64,000 nt of DNA from JBAXXL01 sp037127915 (GTDB taxonomy: Bacteria > Bacteroidota > Ignavibacteria > Kapaibacteriales > UBA2268): the NCBI GenBank assembly GCA_037127915.1, contig JBAXXL010000024.1, positions 1 to 64,000 on the forward strand, written 5' to 3'. The position numbers and the translations under genes were made by a program. Shown one piece after another: positions 1 through 9,053 of this stretch. The first letter of the stretch is position 1; each line of letters begins with the position of its first letter. The notes beneath the pieces were generated by a model. The model was not told where the DNA came from. It saw only the letters and a program-made list of their open reading frames with translations, and did not search any database.

Positions 1-485
1 GTAACTCGTGTTTGAAACTAAAAAAACAAAGGAGCTGTTTTGAGACAGCCCCTTTTCCTTCGCAATTCGTAAATCGTTTTCTACCGATATTTCGTCCCTA
101 CGAGACTTTTTCTTCGCAATTCGCAATTTATTTTTCTACCGATATTTCTTTTCAACGGAACTTTTCCTTCGTAATTCGTAATTATTTTTTTATATATGTG
201 TAACATTTTTTTACTTTTTGTGTTATTATGTAATAGAAGTATTGAACAATAATTATATTTGTTTTTTGATATTATTTTGTAAGGTTTGAGTTGAAATATT
301 TGTTAAGTGTTTTCTAAATATATTTGCTTATAACTTCTTTTGTAGCTGAAAACATACTGATTGTATAATATTTCAAATATTTTTTAAAAAAACGGAACAA
401 ATTTTTGTTTATTACAAAAAAAAAGTTTAATTTTACTTTGAAATGTATATAAAAAAATAATTTTTTAATTTTTTGGAATTGTATT
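1..485. other. AT-rich intergenic region with two degenerate repeats
   Basis: I see no convincing gene here. Two related copies of a short intergenic repeat (CTACCGATATTTC core, about 80-106 and 135-161) are each preceded by CTTCGCAATTCG-type words. The same repeat family recurs elsewhere in the window, for example near 12216, 20380, 43004 and 49447. The stretch from about 190 to 480 is very AT-rich and presumably holds the promoter of the secreted-protein gene that starts at 486. I could not place a convincing TTTG/TAnnTTTG pair there. Confidence 0.6.
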
Positions 486-3400
486 ATGAAAAGACCTATA
501 TTTATTCGAATAGGATTGAGGGCAATTATTGTTGCTTTTGCTCTTATGTTATTCTCGAATACAGGCGCAGATGCCGCATATTGTTCGCCAACCAGCGGAT
601 ATTTCTACACCGGTTATGGTATGCGTATCAATTTAGTCCAGTTTAATAGTGTAACAATACAGAAATGGGATACACAAAGGGATGCAAAGGGAAATATAAT
701 GTATGGTTACCCAACCAACCCTGCTTCTCCTTCTCAACCAGCTTGGAGACAAGTTGACGCTAACAATCCTGTAATCAAAGCCGACAAAGACAAACAATAT
801 GATATGAGATGTTGGGGTGGTGCTACCTATATATATTCGGGAAGTATTCAACCTGAAAACGTTTCACCGAGTGGAAACTATTACCAAGATTTTGCAGTTT
901 ATGTTGACTGTGACCAAAATGGTAAATTTGAAGAAACAGAAAGAATTGGTTCTTCGATTGGTACTTATACATTTGAGTGTACTTTCAAAGTAAAAATTCC
1001 GAAGACCGCTAAAGCCGGTAATACAACATTACGAGTTGTTTGTGATTATTATGGTATGGGCGGCTCATATATGAATGCTTGCGGAATGTATTACGGTGAA
1101 GTAAGAGATTTTGCGATTACTATATCAGGCGGTGTTGACGCTGGTATCAGTCAAATTACTGCACCGGTTCCTCCGCTAACTGAAGGAATACACACTGTAA
1201 AAGCAATGTTGAAAAACTATTCAGAAGGTACCCCAATAACTAAAGTTACAATCAAATGGTCAGTTGACGGTGTTGATCAAACACCTGTTGATTGGACAGG
1301 AAATTTGGGTGCTCTTCAATCAACAGAAGTTACCTTAGGCGATTATAATTTTGCATCGAAAGGTGTATCATCTACTTTTACTATTTTAGCAAGTACCGAA
1401 AAACCAAATGGAGAAGCTGACGAAACCCCATTAAACGATGTATCCCCTGCTTACTCAGTAACATTGCCTGTTGTACCTGGCACTTATTATGTTGGCGGTG
1501 ATAACCCTGACTTTGCAACTTTAAAAGAAGCAATTGACGTTGTTGCTAAATCCGGTATTAAGGGTAGTGGAGCATTTATTTATGAAATCAGACCCGGCAC
1601 TTATAGCGGTCCTTTCGTAATGGATAATTTCCCACATGGGAATAATCCTTTCGTATTCGAAAATGATCCTGCAAATCCGGGCACTGTAGTTCTAACAGCA
1701 ATTACTAATGCCAATAATTACGTATTTTATATAAATAATATCCCTGATGTAACATTCCGTAATATAACATTTGGCGTTAATGATTTGAACTCACAAGGCG
1801 GTAGAATATTAAAAATCACCGGTAACGCTAATAACTTTACATTTGAAAATAATATTTTATACGGTTCGGTGAATGTTTTACCGGCAGACGGTTTCAAAAA
1901 TGCATTGATTGATATGCAAGCAAGTCAAATGAACAACCTAAAATTTGATAGAAATACATTCTATAATGGTTATGGAAGTTTACTTTTAGTTAATCCGACT
2001 CGCAATTCAAAAGGCTTGACGATTAATAAAAATAAATTCTTAGCATTTTCAGGCCGCGCAATTAATGTTGAAGGTATAGCTGATGGCGTTATTTCCAATA
2101 ACACATTGGAAGCATCAAATAAAGCTACACTTTACGGCATCAATGTTTTAAATGGTACTGATATCATTAATAATACCATTACCGGTATTATTAACACATC
2201 AGCTACTATTGGCTCAGGTATTAATGTTGTACATAATGCAATTAACACACCTGCGACCATTACAAGTAACGCTATTACTAATTGCAACGGTGTTAACGGT
2301 ATTAGAGCTGAAGGCATTCAAGGCGGCGCAATCAATAATAACAATATCAATTTGGCTAATTCTAATTTCACAACAGCTCCTGCCGGTATTGTAATCACAA
2401 ATGCAACATTGAAAACTGATAAAGTTGTTGTATTAGAAAATACAATCAATATGGAAAACGGTTATGGTATTGACGCTGACAATTGCACTACCGATTTACT
2501 AAAAAACAAATTAAATGTTTTGAATACAGGTTCCAAAGTGAATCTAAGAACTATAAGCGCTACAGGTTCTAATGGTATGATATTGCTTAACGAAGTAATT
2601 AGCGCCGGCGAAGTTATGGAACTAAACAAAAGTTCATTTACGGTTGCTTATAATTCAACACTTGGATTAGGTTCTGCAGATGCTTTGACCATAACAAACG
2701 GTAGTAATAAAATATACCGTAACAACTTTGTTAATACAGGAACAGGTAAAGCATTTTCAATTAATGCTTTAGGTTCAAACGTATTGGACGGTAATAATTA
2801 TTACTCAACAACCGGTACAATCGGTACAGTTGGCGGAACTTCTTATGCAGACGCAACACAATTTCTTCCTATAGATAAACATGGTGTAAGTACATTCCCT
2901 AATTATGTTGATAATTACAGTTTGAAAATTGTAGAGCTAAAACCAGAATTAATATTCTATACTCCATTGGCAAATATTAATTGGCCAGAAGGTTACCAAG
3001 GTGCTTACGAAGAAACAACATTAGACGGTAAATATAGAAACGGTGTATATTATATTGGTACTTACAACATCTACCCAGTTGTTGATATATATAAATATAC
3101 TAAAGAGTTAATCGAATGTGCCGGTTCTAAAGATATGGCAATCATTTGCTCAGGTAAAGCGAATTTAGGTTCTCAACCTCGCTACCAATGGTATAAAGAC
3201 GGTGCAGAACTTCCTGGCGAAGTATCACATAAACTTAGCTTCCCTAATTTTGATTATCCTACAAGCGGAATTTACAAATGTAAAGTCTTTGCTCCTGGTG
3301 TAGCTAAACCACTTTGGTCAGGCGACATTCCTGTTTATGCTTTAACACTTCCAGAAATCACAGATCAACCTAAAGAAGTAATTAATGCTCAAATCGGTGG

Positions 3401-4544
3401 TACATACAACTTTAGCGTGAAAGCTCACTATCGCGGTTTGGTTCCTCCATATTTCCAAGATTACTACCAATGGTATAAATATTCAGCGGCTACAAATAAA
3501 AATACTGCTTTACCACAAGACGCTAAATTCGGTGGTTCAACATCATCTGAATTAGTTATAACCGGTTTGGAAGACACAGATATTTGTGATGTTGGCGATT
3601 ATTACTTTGTCGAAATCATTTCACAATGCGGTACTATCCGTTCAAATCCATTTATTATTTCACAAAAACCAGAAGTTGTATTCCGCGACCTTCCAAAAGA
3701 TGTTGACATTTGTCCAAATTCAGACGTTGTATTTGAAGCGGCAGCTGTAGCTCCTGAAGGTTTCGTTATTACTTATTCATGGGAAAAAGACGGTCTTGGT
3801 TTAACAGATAATGCTATGTACAATGGCGTAAAAACTTCTAAATTACAAATTCTAAATGCTAGCAATGCGGAAGCAGGATCTTACAGATGTATAGCAGAAA
3901 TAGCTTCAGAAGGTATTTCTGTAACAAGTGCTCCTGGTTATTTAACATTTAAAGCTCTACCAAATGCTGTTGCTATCGGCGAAGTAGATTATTCAATCAA
4001 ACGCGGCAATGATGTTACATTCGCAGTTAATTTAATAGAATCTACAAAACCATTGACAATCAAATGGACTTACAATGGCGAAGTATTAAAAGAAGGTACA
4101 TGGGATATATATAATGGCAACGAATTGATGACATTATTGTTAGAAGCAATTAACGAAAATCAAGCAGGCGAATATATCTGTACATTAACAAATGAATGCG
4201 GTTCTAAAGAAGTAAAATTCAACTTAACAGTTAAAAAATGGGACGAAGTCAACAGTGTTGAAGTTGTAACTGAAAACGGTTATTCTTTATACACTTCTGT
4301 ACCAAACCCTGCAAATGACAACGCACGTGTAAATTACATTATGGCTAAAGCCGGACAAGTAAGATTTACTTTGTCAGATTTAAGCGGTAGAGTATTAAGA
4401 AATTTATATGATGGTAACGCTGTAGAAGGTATGAACACTTTGGAAATCAACGTTAAAACACTTGATTTACCAGCTGGTGTTTATTTCTATACAATGACAA
4501 CTGATAAATTCTCAGGCGTACGTTCATTCGTTATCGTTGAATAA
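486..4544 (+). CDS. large secreted beta-helix / Ig-like protein with T9SS type A sorting domain
   Basis: 1352 aa. Residues 1-30 form a signal peptide (basic start, hydrophobic core, ADAA cleavage region). About 100-215 resembles a GEVED-type domain: it contains DCDQNGKFEETERIG and ends in GEVRDFAITI. About 215-330 looks like a CARDB/Ig-like module. About 340-830 is an Asn- and Ile-rich right-handed parallel beta-helix. About 900-1260 holds four Ig-like units with the W-x-K and SGxYxC pattern (for example WYKDGAEL, GIYKCKV). The last 75-80 residues, from VPNPANDNARV to the end, match the T9SS type A C-terminal sorting domain, so the protein is predicted to be exported and anchored on or released from the cell surface. 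The ligand is unknown; adhesion or polysaccharide binding is a guess. A double-hairpin terminator follows. Confidence 0.9.
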   Translation: MKRPIFIRIGLRAIIVAFALMLFSNTGADAAYCSPTSGYFYTGYGMRINLVQFNSVTIQKWDTQRDAKGNIMYGYPTNPASPSQPAWRQVDANNPVIKADKDKQYDMRCWGGATYIYSGSIQPENVSPSGNYYQDFAVYVDCDQNGKFEETERIGSSIGTYTFECTFKVKIPKTAKAGNTTLRVVCDYYGMGGSYMNACGMYYGEVRDFAITISGGVDAGISQITAPVPPLTEGIHTVKAMLKNYSEGTPITKVTIKWSVDGVDQTPVDWTGNLGALQSTEVTLGDYNFASKGVSSTFTILASTEKPNGEADETPLNDVSPAYSVTLPVVPGTYYVGGDNPDFATLKEAIDVVAKSGIKGSGAFIYEIRPGTYSGPFVMDNFPHGNNPFVFENDPANPGTVVLTAITNANNYVFYINNIPDVTFRNITFGVNDLNSQGGRILKITGNANNFTFENNILYGSVNVLPADGFKNALIDMQASQMNNLKFDRNTFYNGYGSLLLVNPTRNSKGLTINKNKFLAFSGRAINVEGIADGVISNNTLEASNKATLYGINVLNGTDIINNTITGIINTSATIGSGINVVHNAINTPATITSNAITNCNGVNGIRAEGIQGGAINNNNINLANSNFTTAPAGIVITNATLKTDKVVVLENTINMENGYGIDADNCTTDLLKNKLNVLNTGSKVNLRTISATGSNGMILLNEVISAGEVMELNKSSFTVAYNSTLGLGSADALTITNGSNKIYRNNFVNTGTGKAFSINALGSNVLDGNNYYSTTGTIGTVGGTSYADATQFLPIDKHGVSTFPNYVDNYSLKIVELKPELIFYTPLANINWPEGYQGAYEETTLDGKYRNGVYYIGTYNIYPVVDIYKYTKELIECAGSKDMAIICSGKANLGSQPRYQWYKDGAELPGEVSHKLSFPNFDYPTSGIYKCKVFAPGVAKPLWSGDIPVYALTLPEITDQPKEVINAQIGGTYNFSVKAHYRGLVPPYFQDYYQWYKYSAATNKNTALPQDAKFGGSTSSELVITGLEDTDICDVGDYYFVEIISQCGTIRSNPFIISQKPEVVFRDLPKDVDICPNSDVVFEAAAVAPEGFVITYSWEKDGLGLTDNAMYNGVKTSKLQILNASNAEAGSYRCIAEIASEGISVTSAPGYLTFKALPNAVAIGEVDYSIKRGNDVTFAVNLIESTKPLTIKWTYNGEVLKEGTWDIYNGNELMTLLLEAINENQAGEYICTLTNECGSKEVKFNLTVKKWDEVNSVEVVTENGYSLYTSVPNPANDNARVNYIMAKAGQVRFTLSDLSGRVLRNLYDGNAVEGMNTLEINVKTLDLPAGVYFYTMTTDKFSGVRSFVIVE

Positions 4545-4558
4545 ACATATACATTCCC

Positions 4559-4636
4559 TTTAGTCAAGAGTTCCTCTTGACTAAAGATTTTACTAAAGAT
4601 GTCCAATACTTTATAGTGTTGGACATCTTTTTTTGT
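4559..4636 (+). terminator. tandem hairpin terminator after the beta-helix gene
   Basis: Two hairpins lie in tandem. The first is a perfect 12-bp stem (TTTAGTCAAGAG, TTC loop, reverse complement, 4559-4585). The second is a stem of about 14 bp around a TTTATA loop (GATGTCCAA arm, about 4596-4627), followed directly by a run of eight T. The second has classical Rho-independent form. Confidence 0.85.
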
Positions 4637-4826
4637 TTTAATTCTTAAAGTGGAGAGTGGGAATTCAACGTCTCCTTAAAATCAAAAATAAATCAATACA
4701 ATCTTTTGTTATTTCATTGTTTATTATTATTTTTGGAAAAGGGAAAAATGATTTTTTAACTTGTTTTATATATTGTTAAATAATAATGAAAAGATTGAGT
4801 TTTAAAATAAAGATTGGAGGGGGCTT

Positions 4827-6866
4827 ATGAAAAGAATAATTATTGTCGCGATTTTATTTGAATTGATAATTGCTTCCAATGCGGTAGCGCAGTGGAAAAT
4901 GCTAAATAATGGTTCGTTTGGGGGAACAATTAAGTCAACATTAGTAAAAGATAAAGACATATATATTGGAACTAGTTGCGGCGTTTATCTGTCCACAAAT
5001 AAAGGTGAAAATTGGGTTCCAAAAAATCAGGGACTTACTTCTGGAATAATATCAAAAATTGTTTCCAACAATGAGCAAATGTTTTTAGCCATTTCTAGTG
5101 GCAGTGTGTATATTTCAACAGACAAGGGTGATTTTTGGGTTAGTATTAGCAACGCTGATGAATTATCTGAATTACAAACATTGGTTGTTAAAGATAATAA
5201 TCTTTTTGCCGGTACTACTAAAGGCTTGTACTATTCATCGAACAATGGTGGACTTTGGATTCAAAAGCCAATTGATTCCACCCTGAAAGATATCAAATCT
5301 CTAACTGTTTTCGGTGATTCACTATACGCTGGTACTAATTACGGTCTTTATCTTTCAACCGATTTAGGAAACACTTGGATTAAAAAGAATATGGGAATAA
5401 CTTACCCTATTGTGTTATGTTTGACTAATATTAATGGTTTATTATGGGCTGGTACTGAGGGTGATGGGTTATTGGTTTCAACTGATAAAGGCGAGAATTG
5501 GATTCAATTTGATTTACAAATCCCATATAATTTTAATACAGTTAACTCAATATCCTGTTTAAATGATATTTTGTATGTAGCTACTAAAAATGGTGTAGCC
5601 ATTTCAGATGATTGGGGTTTTAATTGGGAGTCAGTTACTACGGGATTATTTGATGCTGAGGTTTATTCAACAGCAGTAATAGACAACTGTGTTTTTGCTG
5701 GAATAGAAAACAACGGTGTTATTGTCACCTCCGATAAGGGTAAAAATTGGGAAGCCAAAATTAATGGACTTGCTAATATAAACATGTTATCTATTGCAAT
5801 TGATGGAAATACTATTTATGCAGGTACAGAGAAGAGTGGTTTATTCAAATCAATTGATTATGGAAAAAGTTGGTTCAAAGTAAAGTGTAATTTCTCAGAT
5901 GGGAGCATATTTTCTCTGTTAGTAAAAGATAAGAAGTTGTTTTTAGGAAGCAATGGAATTAAAGGATTAGATATAACAACAGATGCTGGAGATAGCTGGA
6001 ATGTGATAACTTCTGAATTCAAAGAGGATTGTGTACGAGATTTAAAACCTTTTGGAAATATCATTGTAGCCGCAAGCAACACAGGCATCTATTTTTCAAA
6101 TTCTACATACCAAAACTGGACTAAAAGTAAAAACTTAACAATACCAAATATAAGTGAATTAGCAGTAAATCATCCTAATGTATATATAACTGTTGGATAT
6201 GGAGAAATTGCTTTAACAAAGAATGATGGTGTAAATTGGATTGTGAAAAAAACAGGTTTTGAAAACCAATGGATAAATGCCATAGCAGTTAATGATAACG
6301 ATTTATTTGTCGGAATTGAGAAGGGTATTTTATTATCTAATGATGAAGGAGAAAATTGGACTCTGTTAAATCCGAATACAGAAATGCGTTATGTAAGTAC
6401 TATAATGGCTTATGGTTCCAACATTTTAGTCGGTACAAGCGATGAGGGTGTCTTCCTATCCAAAGATTATGGAAATACTTGGGCACAAATTAATTCAGGA
6501 TTATGCTCAAGATTCATCAACAAATTTTTAATTGATGGAGATAATGTTTTTGTAGCTACCGGAAATAACGGACTTTTGACTGCTAAATTATCAGATTTTG
6601 GTATAGTTTCAGTAAATGAAAAAGCTGTTCCTGAAGATGATATTTCAATATACCCAAATCCAGTTCAAAATGATATAAATATTAGTTTTAATGAGATTGT
6701 CTCGCAAAATTCTGAAATTAGAATTTTCGATATGTTAGGTCAGCAAGTAGCTGGTAGCCGAATTCCGTCCGGTGCTAAGGAATGGAAACTTAATTTGGAA
6801 GGTTTGCCGAGAGGTGTATATATAGTTAAAGTGAACGATAAAATAAAGAGAATAATTAAATTATAA
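4827..6866 (+). CDS. secreted beta-propeller (Ycf48/BNR-like) protein with T9SS sorting domain
   Basis: 679 aa. The signal peptide is at about 1-22 (ends NAVAQ). The body, about 25-590, is at least twelve repeats of the form GT..GVYLSTNKGENW. These are Asp-box-like turns of Ycf48/BNR beta-propellers, often found in sialidase-like and photosynthesis-assembly-like folds. No catalytic sialidase residues could be assigned, so enzymatic activity is not claimed. The last 75 residues (IYPNPVQNDINISF, then GLPRGVYIVKV and a basic end) are a T9SS type A sorting domain. The start is well supported by an unusually strong Shine-Dalgarno sequence, GGAGGGGG, 6 nt before the ATG. Likely a surface or secreted protein of unknown ligand. 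Confidence 0.88.
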   Translation: MKRIIIVAILFELIIASNAVAQWKMLNNGSFGGTIKSTLVKDKDIYIGTSCGVYLSTNKGENWVPKNQGLTSGIISKIVSNNEQMFLAISSGSVYISTDKGDFWVSISNADELSELQTLVVKDNNLFAGTTKGLYYSSNNGGLWIQKPIDSTLKDIKSLTVFGDSLYAGTNYGLYLSTDLGNTWIKKNMGITYPIVLCLTNINGLLWAGTEGDGLLVSTDKGENWIQFDLQIPYNFNTVNSISCLNDILYVATKNGVAISDDWGFNWESVTTGLFDAEVYSTAVIDNCVFAGIENNGVIVTSDKGKNWEAKINGLANINMLSIAIDGNTIYAGTEKSGLFKSIDYGKSWFKVKCNFSDGSIFSLLVKDKKLFLGSNGIKGLDITTDAGDSWNVITSEFKEDCVRDLKPFGNIIVAASNTGIYFSNSTYQNWTKSKNLTIPNISELAVNHPNVYITVGYGEIALTKNDGVNWIVKKTGFENQWINAIAVNDNDLFVGIEKGILLSNDEGENWTLLNPNTEMRYVSTIMAYGSNILVGTSDEGVFLSKDYGNTWAQINSGLCSRFINKFLIDGDNVFVATGNNGLLTAKLSDFGIVSVNEKAVPEDDISIYPNPVQNDINISFNEIVSQNSEIRIFDMLGQQVAGSRIPSGAKEWKLNLEGLPRGVYIVKVNDKIKRIIKL

Positions 6867-6976
6867 ATGGATTGTTCAATAACGCTGTTTTGAAAATTAA
6901 TCGTTGTTGAATGTTACATAAAAAAAAACAATTTTGGGCTTATTCGTTTAAAATTATAATAAATTGAGAAGAATAA

Positions 6977-7168
6977 ATGAATACAACAAAAATAACATAT
7001 TGGCAGGATGGTAATTATTGGCTTGGCTATATGAATGAATATCCGGAATATTTAACTCAGGGATTATCGCTTGAAGAGCTTATTGAAAATCTAAAAGATA
7101 TTTACCATGATGTAACCAGTGAATTAATACATGGCAAACCTGTTACTATTGTGATGGAATTAGCTTGA
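6977..7168 (+). CDS. HicB-like antitoxin-type protein, solitary
   Basis: 63 aa. The sequence has the HicB N-terminal pattern: a strand pair (YWQDGNYWLGYMNEYPEYLTQG) followed by a helix (SLEELIENLKDIYHDV). HicB antitoxins carry this partial RNase-H-like fold. There is no DNA-binding tail and no adjacent HicA toxin (a small double-stranded RNA-binding protein with the GSH..Y motif) on either side. It is therefore either an orphan antitoxin or a stand-alone HicB-like regulator. The preceding gene ends 110 nt upstream and the region downstream is repeat-derived. Confidence 0.75.
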   Translation: MNTTKITYWQDGNYWLGYMNEYPEYLTQGLSLEELIENLKDIYHDVTSELIHGKPVTIVMELA

Positions 7169-7184
7169 AGAGGTTAGATTTAAT

Positions 7185-7410
7185 AAAAATTCTACAAATG
7201 CTGAGTTTTATGACCTCTCCTTACAAAAAACCACAAATCCATTAAATCCCAAAAATCCTCGTTCGAAATTATTCAAGGTGGATTATCGCTTCTGCGGTAA
7301 TGACAATCGTCTTTTTTTCATTTTCAACTTTCACCTCATTGCGATTAAGAGAAAAACTCTTTGCGTCTCTGCGTCTTTGCGTGTATTATTCTTATTAACA
7401 ATTATAAAAG
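7185..7410. repeat. intergenic repeat mosaic
   Basis: Several short repeat families lie side by side. There is an AAATCCATTAAATCCC-type word string, a palindromic element at about 7277-7310 (GGATTATCGCTTCTGCGG, then TAATGAC), and the phrase CTTTGCGTCTCTGCGTCTTT at about 7355-7385. The same words recur at 43279, 49588 and elsewhere. They give rise to short open frames here, but none looks like a gene. Confidence 0.65.
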
Positions 7411-7458
7411 CCATTGTACGTTTTAATCAGGTATTTTTTTATAAAAATCCTAAGTCCA

Positions 7459-8916
7459 ATGCAAATAAAATTATTCAATTCAGAACCACGAAAAATAGTA
7501 GATTTTGAACCGTTAAAAGACGGTACTGTCCGAATGTATTCCTGCGGTCCAACCGTTTACAATATAGCCCATATAGGCAATATGCGGGCGTTCCTGTTCG
7601 CTGATCTTTTGCAAAGAGTACTCCGCACTGTTGGTGGTTACAAAATGCAATGGGTGATGAATATTACCAATATTGACGATAAAACTATCCGCAATTCGCA
7701 ACCCGAAAGCGGTTCGTGGAAACCGGAAATGGGCGAACAAACCCAAGACCCGAAAGAAAATCTCCGATTGTTTACGCTATTTTATGAGAAAGAGTTTATA
7801 GACGATATAGCCAAAATGGGCATACAAGCCAAAGATTTCTACCAAATGCCGCGCGCAACCGAGCACATTGATATTATGCAGGATTTGATAAAGCTGATTT
7901 ATCAAAATGGATACGCTTATGTAGCGAATGGTTCGGTTTATTTTAATGTCGGCAAATGGAGCAAAGACGATAAATACGGCAGATTGTTCCATATAGATTT
8001 TGAAAATTTCCGTGAAGGCGTTCGCGTGGATGCTGACGAATACGAACGCGAAAGCGCATCGGATTTCGTTTTATGGAAGGGATTTAAAGAAGGCGAACCG
8101 AGCTGGAATTTTGAACTGGACGGCGAATCACTTCCCGGAAGACCGGGCTGGCATTTGGAATGTTCCGCTATGGAGCACAAAATCTTAGGATTGCCTTTCG
8201 ATATTCATACTGGCGGGGTGGACCTGAAATTTCCTCACCACGAAGACGAAATAGCTCAAAGCAAAGCCGGTTATGGTATTGACCCGACAGTTGTTTTCTG
8301 CCACAACGAATTTTTGGAAATAGAAGGCGAAAAAATGAGCAAATCGGCAGGGAATTTTTATACCTTGCGCGATTTAATCGAAAAGGGAATCGACCCGATT
8401 GATATTCGCTATTCAATGATTTCCGCCCACTACCGCACAAAATTAAATTTCACTTTCGATGGCATAAAAGCAGGAAGAAAAGCACGCTTGCGTGTCCAGG
8501 AATTTATTTATGAATTATTGGAAAGTAAATTTGGCGAAGATGCGGCTGATATAGCAGGTTTGCGGAATAACATATTCACAGAATTAGCGAACGACGTACA
8601 TACACCAAAAGCTTTAGCGCACCTTTTTGCGTTTATCAATGCTCAGGATGCAAAGAAATTCTCGGAGCAGACAAATAAAGAATTGCTTGAGCTATTGCAA
8701 GAGCTTAACGGTGTTTTTGCCGCTTGGGTGTTCACAGACCGTCCGGCAGAAATAGACGATATTCCGGCAGAAATTAAAAAATTAGCCGAAGAACGATTTA
8801 ACGCGAAATCGCAAAAGAATTGGGAATTAGCTGATACTTTGCGAAAAGAGATTGCAGAAAAGGGCTATAGTATTAAAGATAGCCGCGATGGATATGATAT
8901 TATAAAGAGCGAATAA
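7459..8916 (+). CDS. cysS: cysteinyl-tRNA synthetase
   Basis: 485 aa class I synthetase that charges tRNA-Cys. The catalytic domain carries the HIGH-type motif (CGPTVYNIAHIGNMR, the Cys being a zinc ligand), the substrate-site segment GRPGWHLECSAM, the HTGGVDLKFPHHEDEIAQS block and the KMSKS loop as EKMSKSAGN. The C-terminal part is the helical anticodon-binding domain. Length is typical for the family (about 460-490). I chose the ATG at 7459 (MQIKLFNSEPRKI), because family members begin there; a longer frame from a TTG at 7414 exists but adds a hydrophobic stretch unlike the family and overlaps repeat DNA. Confidence 0.97.
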   Translation: MQIKLFNSEPRKIVDFEPLKDGTVRMYSCGPTVYNIAHIGNMRAFLFADLLQRVLRTVGGYKMQWVMNITNIDDKTIRNSQPESGSWKPEMGEQTQDPKENLRLFTLFYEKEFIDDIAKMGIQAKDFYQMPRATEHIDIMQDLIKLIYQNGYAYVANGSVYFNVGKWSKDDKYGRLFHIDFENFREGVRVDADEYERESASDFVLWKGFKEGEPSWNFELDGESLPGRPGWHLECSAMEHKILGLPFDIHTGGVDLKFPHHEDEIAQSKAGYGIDPTVVFCHNEFLEIEGEKMSKSAGNFYTLRDLIEKGIDPIDIRYSMISAHYRTKLNFTFDGIKAGRKARLRVQEFIYELLESKFGEDAADIAGLRNNIFTELANDVHTPKALAHLFAFINAQDAKKFSEQTNKELLELLQELNGVFAAWVFTDRPAEIDDIPAEIKKLAEERFNAKSQKNWELADTLRKEIAEKGYSIKDSRDGYDIIKSE

Positions 8917-8942
8917 CGCTGTACACAAAAAAAGAAATTATT

Positions 8943-9003
8943 TGGCATAGGGTAGATTTATATTGAATAAGGATTTGCCCTTATGCTATGTGATTTTTTT
9001 TTG
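8943..9003 (+). terminator. probable terminator after cysS
   Basis: An imperfect stem (GGCATAGGG arm, CCCTTATGCTATG arm) around an AT-rich loop is followed by a run of T at about 8993-9001. The stem has a bulge, so this is less certain than other terminators in the window. Confidence 0.5.
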
Positions 9004-9053
9004 GTATATTGCATTTTTTTTATAGAATAATTTATAAATAATATTTCAAAGCC

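Noticed and set aside
12..203. 63-codon open frame at the start of the window
   Set aside because: Made of repeated TTCGCAATTCG and CTACCGATATTTC words; no start signal and no protein-like composition.
6872..6912. Hairpin TTCAATAACG / CGTTGTTGAA after the gene ending at 6866 as terminator
   Set aside because: Long loop and no T run afterwards.
7278..7508. Short frame beginning MDYRFCGNDN upstream of cysS
   Set aside because: Translation of a palindromic intergenic repeat that runs into cysS in another frame.
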